Assembly: GCA_017562135.1 (NCBI GenBank)
Contig: QEYB01000801.1
Location: 62,001 to 126,000, forward strand
Origin: Dipylidium caninum
Taxonomy: Eukaryota > Platyhelminthes > Cestoda > Cyclophyllidea > Dipylidiidae
DNA length: 64,000 bases
Direction of reading: 5' to 3'
Positions 1 through 12,505 of the stretch are shown piece after piece (positions within the stretch are counted from its first letter, which is position 1; each line of letters starts with the position of its first letter). A program made the translations under genes and the position numbers. The notes under the pieces were generated by a model. That model saw nothing but the letters and a program-made list of their open reading frames with translations. It made no database searches and was not told the origin of the DNA.

Positions 1-2205
1 CACCCCCCATCCCCTTGCACCCTCTATCTCTCCAGGTTATTCTTTTTTGATACTCCTTTGACTCGACATATAACTAGACATCCTCATCTGTGTATTCATT
101 GCAAATATAGCTAAAAAAGCTTTTATGATATGTTCCGCTTAAATTAGGGGCTCTTACCATCAGCGTATAGGGGATTTTGTGTCATCCATTTAGACCACCC
201 GATGTAGTGGTTCCCTTGGTGATTTGCATCTCACGCATGCCCGTGGAGAAAGTGGAAAAGGAGTTTATTATTTACTGACGGAAAACTTCAGAGGCCATCC
301 GCGTGCCCGAATGCCACCTAGCCCAAGTGGTGGACAAGTAACTGACTGCATCCACCATCCCTCGCTATCCTAGCTCACCACTAGAATTTCATCAAGTTAA
401 GTGATGATGATGACGTTGAGTGTGTAGTGGGAGGGGAAATGCGTCATAGAGCGTGTCGTCATAAATCAGTACACGGTCACCAGAGTAGTAAAAAACCCCA
501 TCGTGGTTTGAAACTCCCAACCACTGCAATAAAGCCTACCGTCATCCCGCCCTCTACTCCTACCCCTGCCTCCCGATCCACCCCCTTTCGCTCCGCTCCC
601 CGACCATCCTCCGGGTGACGTAAACACGGAGCAGGTGGTGGTTTTGGTAGTTCAGGTTCCCGTAATCGTATGCGTCAAACCCTGGATGCGGAGTTCAATG
701 CCACTGCGTCTCAGGGCTCAGGTGAAGTAGATTCTATCAGACGTTAACGATTGTGCCGAAACAAACCTCCTCTAACTCAAACGCACTTGGCTACACCTTT
801 ATCCATCTTAGTTAATGTGGAGTCACTCAGACATCGTCATTAAATTGCTGATAAATAACCTACTGAACAATCAGAATTGGCCACAATGCTTAGATCATGA
901 CCATTTATCAGACAAGTAAGATGTCTTTTGGCTCGAGTAGCGCAAGAACTCGCCTCATTTGTCACCTTGCTAGTTTAAGACACACTCCCGACTCCGAGGG
1001 TGGGCATTCGGATCGTCTAAAAAATGATTACTGACGTTTGCACTGATGATATAGCGGGGAATGCTACGTCCGGTATTTGGCGAAGGATACGCCTCCTCTC
1101 GACTGCCCAATCACCGCACTCGAGATGGTCTATGCAGTTGGCCTAATGACTCACAATAAAAGGGGTGCGGCTGGGTTCGAAGTTCGGTGTTCTCAAGACT
1201 AACGTTAATCGCCACTACGGTCAGGGATGTGGATGCCTCCGTTTGCGTCGTTGATTTTCAATCAACAACATTATCACGGAAGGGATGGGAGTTCGAAGAT
1301 TTTACAATAGTACAGAAGGAAAGGAATGCATGCGACCGAAATAAGCTGTTGATGTAAATACAAAGTCTGGTGTAAATGTTCACTTTAACCTGTGCAAGGC
1401 TACCTTCTATCACAATTGTGACCCGTTGCAGACAGACTTTGAGCTCACCTCATGATTTACAAATTTATCCGCTAATGAAGTGCCCATTCTGCAAACGGGT
1501 AATGGATTTCACTAAGCTAGCACCTTTTCATCTTCACTTGGGGCAGACCTGTACTTCACTGATCCTCGTCTCAACCGCGGTAACGGCGTTTTTGAGGACA
1601 TGAAGTACATTTCTTTTTGACCTCTAGTCGCTGGGATTCCTAACTTAAACATACCGGAGAAGTGGAGCCGGGGTGACGGGGTGAGGGATTGGACTTAATG
1701 AGAACCGCTACTGAAGTATTAGTCATGAAGGCTGACAGACATTCCCCCTCATCTCCGCCTCAACTTGACCATTAATAAGGTGTGAATGTGTACAGCGAGA
1801 TGGAAAGACGGTCGTGCGTTGACCATGAAGTTGATAAGACCATGACACCTTGATAGCTGTCAGTCTGACGTTACGTTAACTGAGTTACATCACGCAATCA
1901 GGTTACCAGGCATCTACTGAAGAGCTAGGAATAAAACACCTCCCCATGCTGCACGAAGTGGATGACAATCGAGGAGGGCGACTGTGTACTACCTTTGGAG
2001 AGTGGGGAAAATTGCATACCGTACAATTTTTGCCCATCTAAGGCCTAACGCCTGCTTATTTTATTGGATCGCGTCAAATAGGATACGGTGGCACAGGGGC
2101 CACAGAAACCGTTGATCTAGCCGCCAAATTGTCTCCTCTGCATAGATGCAGTCTCGGCCATATCCTTAGGTGTTGGAGAGTCTTGGCGATAGTTCGACGT
2201 AACGA
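1..2205. other. Gene-free stretch
   Basis: I see no supportable gene, RNA gene or mobile element here. Open frames are short, stop codons are dense in all six frames, and no family similarity was recognised. By eye the stretch looks less AT-rich than the region beyond 16 kb. Confidence 0.5.
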
Positions 2206-2735
2206 GTATTTCAACCTGCCCATGTGAGAGCTGAGTCCGTCCATGGACGATTGTAAGCAGAAGAACTGTAGCCAAACAGTGTTGAATCTTGTCAATCCTC
2301 TGTAACAATGGCTGTCAGAAGTCAGCTGCAAATAAGAGACTCCAAAAGTGCCCAAATTTACTTGCAACAGAAGTCGAAACATGGCATTTTTGTCTTCTCC
2401 ACTTCCATTAGAAGGACTCAACCCTAAGACACAAATTGTGTATCTGCAGCCATCGCACTGCCACAAGAACGACTGATGGAGTGTAAAAATAGGACCTTCG
2501 GTGTCTGTCCGTGACTGCGCACGAAGAGTATCCACGACTGCACAGCAACCAATATTCATTGTGAGGTGGTCTCTCAGCCACTTGAAAGTTAGTAGTGAGG
2601 CTGTCTCCACAGAAGGCGAGGCTGGAGGAGTTGGGACAGGACAAAACCATTTAAGCTAGTCAGGCCATCAGTTCTTCTAGTATGCGTCCTGTAATTACTA
2701 CATCTGGAAATTTGAGCGGGGATAGGAAAACGATC
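2206..2735. repeat. Dispersed ~0.5 kb repeat, copy A
   Basis: This stretch is closely similar, by eye roughly nine bases in ten, to 9152-9655. Both copies share the same orientation and the same start (gtatttcaacctgcccatg). Copy A has about 18 extra bases near 2404-2425 and several one-base differences, so the minus-strand frames that are open in each copy are not conserved between them. No terminal repeats, poly-A tail or target-site duplication was seen at either edge. The minus-strand reading contains a CxxC-type motif (QCDGC), but I could not assign it to a protein family. It is most simply an old interspersed repeat or duplicated segment. Confidence 0.75.
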
Positions 2736-5700
2736 TGCGACCCACCCCCAATTCTTTCATCTCGTAGCACAGTTAGGCTTTATTTTCGACGCATCATGAG
2801 GTCATAAATAGTCCAAAAATCGGGATCAGCAGCCGAAGGCGAATGTTTCTACTCGGAAAAAGACGTTAACAGGATTGGCATTTGATGTGTGAGTAGATGA
2901 ATAACTATTCTTAAAGTCTCGTCTTCTACTCCCTCACCCCCCCCCTCTTCTCAGCCCCCCTATAGTAGGAAAGGCAGTATCGGAGGCGACCTCTAATTTG
3001 AAAACTTCATGGCTTAGGCGTTGAGATATCTTCACGGTACAATTGTCATGTCATCGACGGTCATTAAAAGACGGGGAGTCTATAGTCGCCCCGTTCCCAT
3101 CTCTTCTCCCTGCCTCCATCCCTCCCTGACCCTCCCCTCCCATATTCCTAGCCTTTCCCCCTACTCCACCCCCTCATTGTAGAGATGTCGTTTGTTTACA
3201 TCTGTAACCATCACCGTTAGCGTCACCACCACCGCTCTTGGCAAAGGGTGGTGCGAAAACCTAGACACGACGATAATCGACTGTCTACACTGTTCCAACA
3301 TACAGACACACTACACATACCGACGACTCGATCTTGGGCCGTGCATGTCGAAGACGGCTTCAGTGTGATGAGTTAGTGCGAATGACAAACTGCGACTTCA
3401 ATTCTTGGCACAAAAATTTACGATGCAGTGCCCTCTCTCGTTATCGTTCTCTCTCTCTCACTCATCGACACTTCACCAATAAAGAAGACATCACCGCTTG
3501 TAGTACGAGAGACTTGGACAGGTGGACGCCCATTGGCGGAAAAGCCACTACACAAGGACTAAATTTTATGGTTTCTCAGACTACATTTCGCAGATTGGGC
3601 TTAGACGTCTGGCGGCTTATCAGCATAACAATGCTGGAAGTAACTTATAGGGAATATGGAGGCCTCTCTTTCATATTTGCACAGTAATTTAAACCGGCGT
3701 CTGATTAGAGAATTGAAACCAAATGTTGCCTTCACCACACCCGCTCAATTGGAGCGATATCGAACGATTAGGAGAGGTTAAGAAGATGTCATGCAATTTT
3801 TTACTGTCATGATTGGTATGTCATGTGACTCCTGGGCACGGGTTTGGCGTAATGTGTCATATCCTATTTAGGACGAAGTACAAGTTGTCCAGTCTGGATG
3901 ACCTCTTAGTTATTCCGAGAGGACCACCTGCATAAAAAAGGCAAAAAGATGATAAAGTTGCCCCCAACATCAACAAAAGTCTCCATAACTCTCTAAAGCC
4001 CTTTTGCACTCCACCACACCCCAGCTCTTCCTGATCTAGACCTAGCAAAATCGGGCATCACGCGAAGTTACCCACTCAAAACCCCGCTGCTCTTTTGACT
4101 GCTGAGGCTTCGCGAAAACATCTACGCGCGGTCATGCATTGCAATCGCATTGGGAGAAATTCGACCAGCAGGTAAACCACGTCTCGCAGAGGAGAGGTTT
4201 GACTAGGCACCACTCCGGCATTGTAATCATAATGTGAGCATCAGGGCGAGGCAGTCTAGCCGTCTAGTCACATCAATACGGGGCGCTACTAGCAAAGTCG
4301 TGTTATGCCCTGTGGCGAAACCAAGATGGATAATCCTAAGGGCGTTAGAGTCCCACAGTATCGGGAAAGTGAAGGTCATTGAAAACAACACCTAACCTTG
4401 TAATCGTCTGGGGGAAAGTCGCACTGTCAAGTGTGGATGCACTTAGAAGGTTAGCGTATAACCTCACAAGGACACTTGGAGTGCTAATCAGGACAACAAT
4501 CAGAAGATACGCCTAGGACCCTCGTAATGTGGTATCTTTGACACGCGCAGTACCATCATCCGTGTCGCTTATGAAAAGTGGGGTGCCCCGTCCGCCCAAG
4601 CGTTTGTCACATAGAGAATGCAAGATTTTAAGTTAAGAGATCCAAATAGTAATAGAGGAAATTCATTGAACTGTAGTGTCTGGAGTCATTCTCTCACTGT
4701 GGCAATAAGTTAGATTAGGTGAGAGGCGTATGAAAGTACCTTGAAAGATCACTAAACTGAAAGGTGACCAAGACCGAATGGCCACGATGATGTTCTCCAA
4801 TGAGCCTGATCCGCATATCATCTTGGCGTGCAGATACATTTGCATAAACCGATGTTTGAAAGAGGAAGTACAGGATCCGTTTGACCGAAATTTTAGGATA
4901 TAATTAAAACGTCTTTTATTCGAATCCAGTGTCTGTACGTGGGGCTTCGTCACACCCCTCCATTACCTGTACTTGCAGCAATCTGCACGGTGTTCCACCT
5001 TCCCGCCCTTCTGCGCTGATTTTGGAGGGGAGGGAGGATTGGGGGACCTTAGAAAGCTATCCAGAGTGCAACTTACTACTTCTATTGTGGCTAACTTGAA
5101 TAAGGAAAGAACAGGGTCAGAAAGTTTCCCTACCTTCTCGACGGAGACATTTCAAAACACCCACTTATCACAATAAGTCAGGGCACAGAGGGCCTGGGAA
5201 GCCAGTCTTTTTAGTTTTGAACTCGACAAACGAGAGGTGACAATTTCTACGTCGATAACAAGTAGTTTCTACTCATTTGTCATTAAGCCTTCATGCCCCT
5301 AATTAGAGTAGACGAAGTCGGTAATGATGGTCTCCTTACTTGCAGACTAAAGGGGGTGCAGAATGCAGCAAGTAGTAGGCGACTCAGTCATTAAGATTAT
5401 TTTCTCCGTGTAGGACATAGTCGTACCGGGAGGCGTAAGGGGCTCTCTGTATCCATCTTTTCCAAGTCCAGCTGAAGAAGATCTCCCCAAATCGTGGCAG
5501 GGATCTGGGGTTTTTTAACCCCAATAATGAGACTCAAGGTGATGATTGCCTCACTGTTGATTTTAACGAAGACTACTTAGCCGTCTGTGCCCAAAACCGG
5601 TGTTTTAGCGTTTGGGATGGAATATGAGTGGGTGAAGAAAACTATCAACTATTAATCACGTCGACGTAGAAGTTGTATAAAAGGACTGGCACACAGTGAA

Positions 5701-8700
5701 TCGGATATAATAAATAGTTAATTGTGAAGGAGCTGGACTTAAACAGTGGAAACAGATAAAGCATGGACAATTGCATTGAGTTGGGTAAAGTGACTCGACG
5801 GCCCACATTCGAGACCTCAAGAATGGCGAGTGAAAGTGTATTGGAGTCGGGAGTAGCTCTCCCTTCCTATCTATACGTCAATGATGGCCGTGTCAAAGAG
5901 TGTCATCTGTTCCCGGGGCTGTACTCACCTTGTCAAATTTACAGTTGCCAACTTCGCGTGACTTCTGTAATCTAGTTATTCGCAACTACCCAGACCAATC
6001 CCTTCATTGGTAGCCCAGAACAAATCACTCCATGGGCAAAGGAGAGTGAACGCTCCCTCCTGCCCCCCGAACTTCCCTTTTTCAACAGGTCCTGGATAAA
6101 CTCTGTTGGGAGAGCCTCTTTAACTTCTACCGCCTTAAATAATGATTCATAGAGAAGCTTCCACTTGAATTACTCTCTTCGTAAGGGCGGCGCCTCATCG
6201 CTGCAACCATCTCCTCACCAAACCCAGTCCTCACAATGATTCTGTTAGTGGATGGATAAGGTGAAGAGGGGAAGACGCCTGGGTAGAGATATCCAACATT
6301 AGCTGAGCAGAAACGTAAACGTTTCGCGCTATTTGCCCCGAGTGCAGACGTAAGCTCATGGTTGGAGTTCACTGGTCATAACATCGCGCCAAACTACTCT
6401 TAGCTGTCGATGTCTCTGAGTCATGGTTGACTTTGAGTAGGTGTGGCTGTGAGCATCGTCAACGGACATGTTATAACACACATATACCCCTCAGTGAGGG
6501 GTAGAGCGTCCCACTTCCACACTCCACCCCCCACCCCCTCCAACCAACTTGAGTACCGAAACCGTATCACTCGCGTGCTTTTTGCGATTGGGGGCATATG
6601 ATGGTTGACAGCAACTGCGCGACCGCCCTACGACAGGTTTGGACGAGTTTGCTATGCGCTGCAACTCGGGCTTCTTTAGTGTTGGACATTGGAGTTGAAT
6701 CATGCGTAGCAGCACTTAGTCACACCAGGCGGTAATCAACGTCTCATCGGTGGTGTTTAATTCTGCCAGTTTATACCTCGGAGCGAGTCAATAACAGCTG
6801 TCGTCATTAATAATGACGGTTGTGCATAAACCCTCAAAGCATTATCATACATTCGTGATATAGAGAGGGGAGAGAGAGCAACTCCACTCTGCAGACAATC
6901 CACGTCGTGGCTTCGATCCGACTCTAAGAGGTAGAGAGGAATCCGAGCGCATCCTTTTTCAACCTTTTGTGGGCATTTGACGGCCACCGATTTAAGTAGA
7001 GATAAGTAAATGCGCCGAAGCAATAGGGTTTAAGGATTGAAGACCCTGTGAGATGTAATGTTTAAACGTAAAACTGGTATGTGGAAGTTGTAGGATTTTA
7101 GAGTAGTTTAAGCTATACACCAGATTATCTCATTTACTTTTATGGGAAGCAAACGTACATAAAGAAAACACAGAGCATAATACAAGTACAGTATGCAAGC
7201 CTGAGCACAGTAGTTTAAGCTATGCACCAGATTATCTCAGATCCAGACTCTTTCGAAGGCATCTCGTTCCCGCGTGGACCTCGAGTGGCGAGCAAGGGAG
7301 AAGCTTGGGAATTTATCAGCCTAATTGGACTCGAATGTTAGCAGTTCTTTGATGAAAACTGAGGTGATTGTCATTCCGCGATAAAGATAAACCAAAAATT
7401 GGTTAAAATTTAGAATGATTGTGGCTAGTCTGTCACGGTCGGGTCAAATTCCCTTTAGCTCCGATTGAAGGATTCGCCTTAAGAAGGAGTGGCAAATGTG
7501 ATGATTACCGAGGGCTTAAGTTATGCAGCGTCAGCTTTATTTCGGCGGACCAAGTTAAGAGTACAACTGTGGTCTTCACGTCGATGACGTGACGTCGTGT
7601 GCCTTATCGATGACATCTCACACGCATGTGCATACACACACAAACACCCCCACTCCACTCTCACCTACCCTAAGCAGATCCGATGAGCCAGCTGTCTCCA
7701 AAAAACGGGATGATGTTGAAAATAACAAAGTTAAACGCTCCACGCATACCTCGACACCCCCAGCGGGCTCGTTGGATAAGTCACGAGTACGCGCAGCTGC
7801 GAGTGCCGGGCTTAAACAACGACGTCTTAGAACTTGGACGCGATTTTACGCGCCGACTTGCTAGCTGGAAAGAGGATGTGTCATCCGTCCGAGGGTGGGA
7901 GGGAGAGGGAGGAGGAATGGATAGATGGATGGACGGAAGTTTAGCGCCACGATATCATTACCGCCACCACGTCTAGCCCCTCCACCTGCCTGCCATTGAC
8001 TCCGCCTGTTCGCCTGGCTGTTTGCTGTTACCGGTCTTCTCGCTCATCCGCACAGCCTAATATTTTGGTGTGGATGTGCGTAAAGGGGTCTGTATGTAGT
8101 AACCCCATTATAGTCATAGTCTGGGACCTTTCGCTCCCTCCCTCACCAGTCCGCTTACTTGCCTTGCATCCCGCCCGCCTCCCCCCCTCCCCCCCCCCGC
8201 CAAACCCCAGATCCGTCCTGTACTCGCATTTTAACCAGTAATGTCAAAAGATAATAGCCAGCGTTACCAGTCGGCTCTCCTTCCAGGCGTAGAGAATAAG
8301 GGAAACTGCACTTGATCGGTTAGGCTCACAACTAAAAGATGAATGCCTTCAAAGTATCCGTGATGTCGTCGTTACATTTTAGCTGCAACCAAACTTTTCA
8401 AATCGCCGCTCAAAAATTAGTCCCTTACACATTTGGCTTGTGAGAGCAAGACGCTCACTTGGAGGAAATAAGGACCTTTCCCCGCCCCTCTCCTGTCCCC
8501 CAATCTCTTACCGATTTGCTCTGGGCCTCCCATTCAAGTCTAGAAATCATAGATTGGTAATGCTGAGTGCACACGGAATTATACGCCATATGCTAAACTA
8601 TCCATTCCAGGCGAAACTAGGGTATATTTTCCCGTTTGAAAATTAGTTTTCTATCTGCGACCCGAATCTTCAGTTCAGTGAGCAGGCGAAATAAAGTTTA

Positions 8701-9151
8701 TGATCCACTTATGCCCGTCTTGTCTGGGTATCGAGCAAAAACATCGTTAGAATATATTTAGACGCCTCTATAGTAAATTCGACGTTTTTTTTACGACGAA
8801 AGTGGCCATATTGTGGATGTGAACCAATGAAAGTGAAAAGGAACTTGAATTTACAGAAACCTCAGGGTGGAAGGTTCTCATTTTAGGCTTCTGGTATGTG
8901 GAATTGGCCATATGAAGTGGACAGAAAGAGGCTTTAACGGGGACTATGGGTAAAAGAAGGAACGTAACAGCTTAACACAGCGTCTCTTTGACCCTCTGAA
9001 CGCGGCAAAAGGAATGACTGGTTGAAATGACATTATGTAAAAATAAAATGAATTTATTTAATGTGAATTTGAATCATCCTCGAATAGGTTCAAAATAACT
9101 CTTAGAGGCAATCACAAAAACATTAATTTTCACATGAAATAGATCTGGGCC
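2736..9151. other. Gene-free stretch with low-complexity patches
   Basis: No supportable gene was found. The stretch contains C-rich runs near 2931-2960 and 8180-8202, a short CA-rich patch near 7632-7650, and a 31-base direct repeat listed separately. The longest open frames are around 100 codons, differ in composition from real exons elsewhere in the window and have no recognisable family. Confidence 0.5.
7102..7239. repeat. 31-base direct repeat pair
   Basis: The segment at 7102-7132 recurs at 7209-7239 with a single mismatch (tatacacc versus tatgcacc). The two copies are about 107 bases apart, start to start. The sequence between them is not repeated. There is nothing to indicate function. 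Confidence 0.8.
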
Positions 9152-9655
9152 GTATTTCAACCTGCCCATGTGAGAGTTGAGCCCGTCCATGGACGATTGT
9201 AAGCAGAAGAACTGAAGCCAAACAGTGTTGAATCTTGTGAGTCCTCTGTAACAATGGCTGTCAAAAGTCAGTGGCAAATAAGACACTCCAAAGTGCCCTA
9301 ATTTACTAGCAACAGAAGTTAAAACATGCCACCTTTTGTCCTCTCCACTTCCTAAGACACAAATTGTGTATCTACAGCCATCGCATTGCCACAAGAACGA
9401 CTGATGGAGTGTAAAATAGAACTTTCGGTGTCTGTCCGTAACTGCGCACGCAGAGTATCCACGACTGTACAGCAACCAATATTCATTGTGAGGTGGTCTC
9501 TCAGCCACTTGGAAAGTTAGTAGTGAGACTGCCTTTACAGAAGGAGAGGATGAAGGAATTGGAACAGGACAAAACCACTTAAGCTAGTTAGACCATCAGT
9601 TCTTCTAGAATGTAGCCTGTAATTACTACTTCTGAAATTTGAGCGGAGACTGGAA
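9152..9655. repeat. Dispersed ~0.5 kb repeat, copy B
   Basis: This is the second copy of the element at 2206-2735, in the same orientation. It lacks the ~18-base segment of copy A and carries several small indels relative to it. Both edges fall away abruptly into unrelated sequence. The minus-strand open frame across this copy is not kept in register with copy A, so there is no sign of selection on a protein. Confidence 0.75.
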
Positions 9656-11182
9656 GACTACCTACATCAACCATTCTTCACTTCCCTTCAGTTACCGAGA
9701 AGGAATATTTCCTGCACCCTTTCGCCTACATGGTGCCGATTCAAATGCTCACCAAGCAGAAAACCTTTTGTTTTAGGCCACGTACGTACACATGTGCCAC
9801 TTGTCATGCAAAATCCGCGTTTGCCTTAGCTGTCTGCAAACTGATGTGTGAATGAGGCACGGCACAGGCTCTCATTCCATGATTAATGCGTAAGCGTCTC
9901 TGAGTACGTGAAATTCTGTGTGAGACACATATGGAGTGCAAGGGGAAGAGACATCTCTGAGAGTGCAAATTCACACCGCTTGACTAAACGCATTTCTCGC
10001 ATGTCCACACGCCTAGTAATTCACCAGTCCTCCATATTACTGTAGTGTAGGACTTGTGACTATACCACAAAAATCCGGTCATTTACACGAGGGTAAATGA
10101 GGGGCCTATCTGAGGACCTCCACATTTCATTGTTACTTTTGAACTGAAAAGAAGTAGGTGTATCTCTTTCCAGCGTTTAACCGAGAGAATTATGTGTTTT
10201 TGAACGGTGTCGCACAGTCTAAGAGACAGGCTGGTGAGAGAAGGGGTCCTTAAGAAGGGGTAGAGCTGGTCCCGCGATAGATTTTGCCATGATTGACGCG
10301 ACTTGTTAGCGTAATTTACCGGAAATGAAGAGTCTATGTTCTTACTCTGACACAATTTTTGGGAAATGGCGTATCGACTACTAGTACGATGGTCAAAATG
10401 GTGGTCCATCTCCGACACGTCGATGTCGGTCCCCGACAATTGACTTGAAACGATTTGATTAGGATGAGCGTTCGTTTTATTACCCTGCATACGAAGCCTC
10501 AAATTTTTCCCCCCACCCGCTCTTCCCTCGAAAGGGAGACCATCTCGTGGCGACTTTGAAAGAAGTCCCCGTATAATACTAATTTGACAAAACGCAAAAT
10601 AGCAACGCGGCATATCAAGCCTTCTGTTTACAGTAGCTTTTGTATCACTATCCCCTCAAGATATCATGTCATGCCTGGGAAGGACGGATGGCTGGTGCGG
10701 GACCATCTGTCGCAGGTGCAATCGGGGCTAATTGTTCGGAATTCCGCCTGTCCACGGAGTCCATGACAGGAAAACCCTACGTAATGGTACATTTTGCAAC
10801 GCCGAACTTGACGATGGAATAAGAGAAATGAGGGCTTCCATGTGAGGTAGTACCATCATTCCGTACATAAGACACATCTACGATTAACAACCTCAGAGTA
10901 CACATGCTTCAAATGGAATTTCTTTCCTATGTAATAATAACTTAGGCTAAAGTGACTATCCTTTCAGTTGATTCTGGGCACTCTTACTGAAATTGACAAG
11001 CACTCCCATCCTCAACCTAGTGAAAGGAAATTGTTGGGAGTTGAGAGTGTAGCCTGCAGCCATCCACAAGACAAGTATCGGGCATTGTCAAGATAGCGTA
11101 GTAGAATAAGCGGGGCAGATGGGAGAAGCGAACAACCGCTTGTGGCTTAGTCCATCAGAATTTCGACACAAATGGAACTCAT
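9656..11182. other. Gene-free stretch beside the 18S relic
   Basis: If the neighbouring 18S copy were part of an intact rDNA unit, ITS1, 5.8S, ITS2 and 28S would lie here on the minus strand. I looked for conserved 5.8S and 28S blocks and saw none. No coding region could be supported. Confidence 0.45.
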
Positions 11183-12505
11183 AATAACCCTTCCGCAGGT
11201 TCACCTACGGAAACCAAGTTACAAATGATCAATTTCGGTAGCCACCGAAGTTATAAAGAGCGGGGACGTAATCAGCGCAGGCTTGACTTACACTTACGGA
11301 GAATTCCTCGTTCACGGGGGACAATTTCAAGCCCCCATTCCTGTCGTGGCGGTGAATGACCAGTTTGCCAGGTCCTCCCAGGCCGAAAGGTCTCACTCGC
11401 TGGCACCGTCAATGTGGCGCAAGTGCGACCCCGGCCATCCAAGGACATTACAAAACCTATCCTTGCTCTATTTCGTGCGGCTTCATCCGCTTGTCCCTCT
11501 AGAAGGAAGACATTCGCGCCGCCCCCGGAGGCTGAGGCTCGACCGGCCAACCGCTACAAGCACCATTCCCACGTCTCTCCGCCCATCCGCCCGTCGTCCC
11601 GTCGTTCACCCAGCAGCTCATATGCATCTGCACCCCTCAACAAGACCAGACGGTCAGCCGAATGGCCTGCCGATAAGCCTAGAAGGGCTGGAGGAAAGGA
11701 GAAGAGGGTAAGACGGCGGAGGAAACGGAGGAGGAGGCGGAGGAGGCGGAAACAGCCTCGTCCAACACCGTTCACGAAGATGCAGTGGGCAAACACACTG
11801 ATTAGCAGGTTAGAGTCTGATTCGTTATCGAAATTAACCAGACAAATTGCTCCACCAACTAAGAACGGCCATGCACCGTCAACCGCCAGATCCTTTTAGT
11901 CTCCGTCAATTCCTTTAAATTTTAGCTTTGAAACCATACTTCCCCCGGGACCTAAAGCCTTCAGGGTTTGCGGGGGAGGCGCCCGTGGGGAAGGTTACTT
12001 CTGCACTACCATCACGGATCGTCGGATAGCGTCGTTTATGGTCAGAACTAGGACGGTATCTGATCTTCTTCGAGCGTCAGACTTTCGCTCATGGCCAGTT
12101 AAAACATGCTCGACGGATGCTTTCGATTTAGTCTGTCTGGCTACGGTCCACGAATTTCACTTCTAGCGCAGCCATACAAACGTCCACGCCTGTCTCTATT
12201 GATCATTACGTCGGATCCGAAAACCAAGGAAATAGAACCGAAGTCATATTTTATTATTCCATGTAAGACTTTTCAGACAACTTCGGACTCACTTGACCAC
12301 TCAGATTTCTTCAAAATAAACGTGCCATCCGCCCACAGACACCTTTCACAGGGTATCCAATGCAAGGGAACAAGCCGACCAACCCCACAGCGTATGCAGG
12401 GCCCACGACTACGGCTATCACGCCACAGACATGACTCAAAAGTGGCACCGCCGACCTCCCAGTTCGACGCGGCAGTGCTACTCAGTTACCGCGGCAACAC
12501 CGCTA
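11183..12505 (-). pseudogene. Truncated, divergent 18S rRNA gene copy
   Basis: The plus strand carries the reverse complement of the 3' part of an 18S rRNA. The first block, 11189-11217, matches the almost universal 18S 3' end (ccgcaggttcacctacgg). Further blocks follow in the right order: 11801-11875 (attagcaggtt..., then ccaccaactaagaacggcc), 11904-11952 (ccgtcaattcctttaa, the 900-region site), 12030-12075, 12195-12270 (tctattgatcattac, ttttattattcc), 12300-12345 and 12480-12500 (ttaccgcggc). Blocks between them align loosely with flatworm-type 18S but carry many substitutions and small indels. About 240 bases at 11520-11760 are a GC-rich, partly (GGA/GGC)n stretch where the gene has a variable loop. 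The 5' third of the gene is missing beyond about 12.5 kb, and no ITS or 28S is seen. Divergence in normally invariant positions makes a functional rRNA unlikely. Confidence 0.85.

Noticed and set aside
2074..2650. A 178-codon minus-strand frame
   Set aside because: It overlaps repeat copy A, and the corresponding frame is broken by indels in copy B.
11272..11899. Open frames of up to 161 codons on both strands
   Set aside because: They lie inside the 18S relic and its GC-rich variable-loop expansion, which explains the lack of stops.
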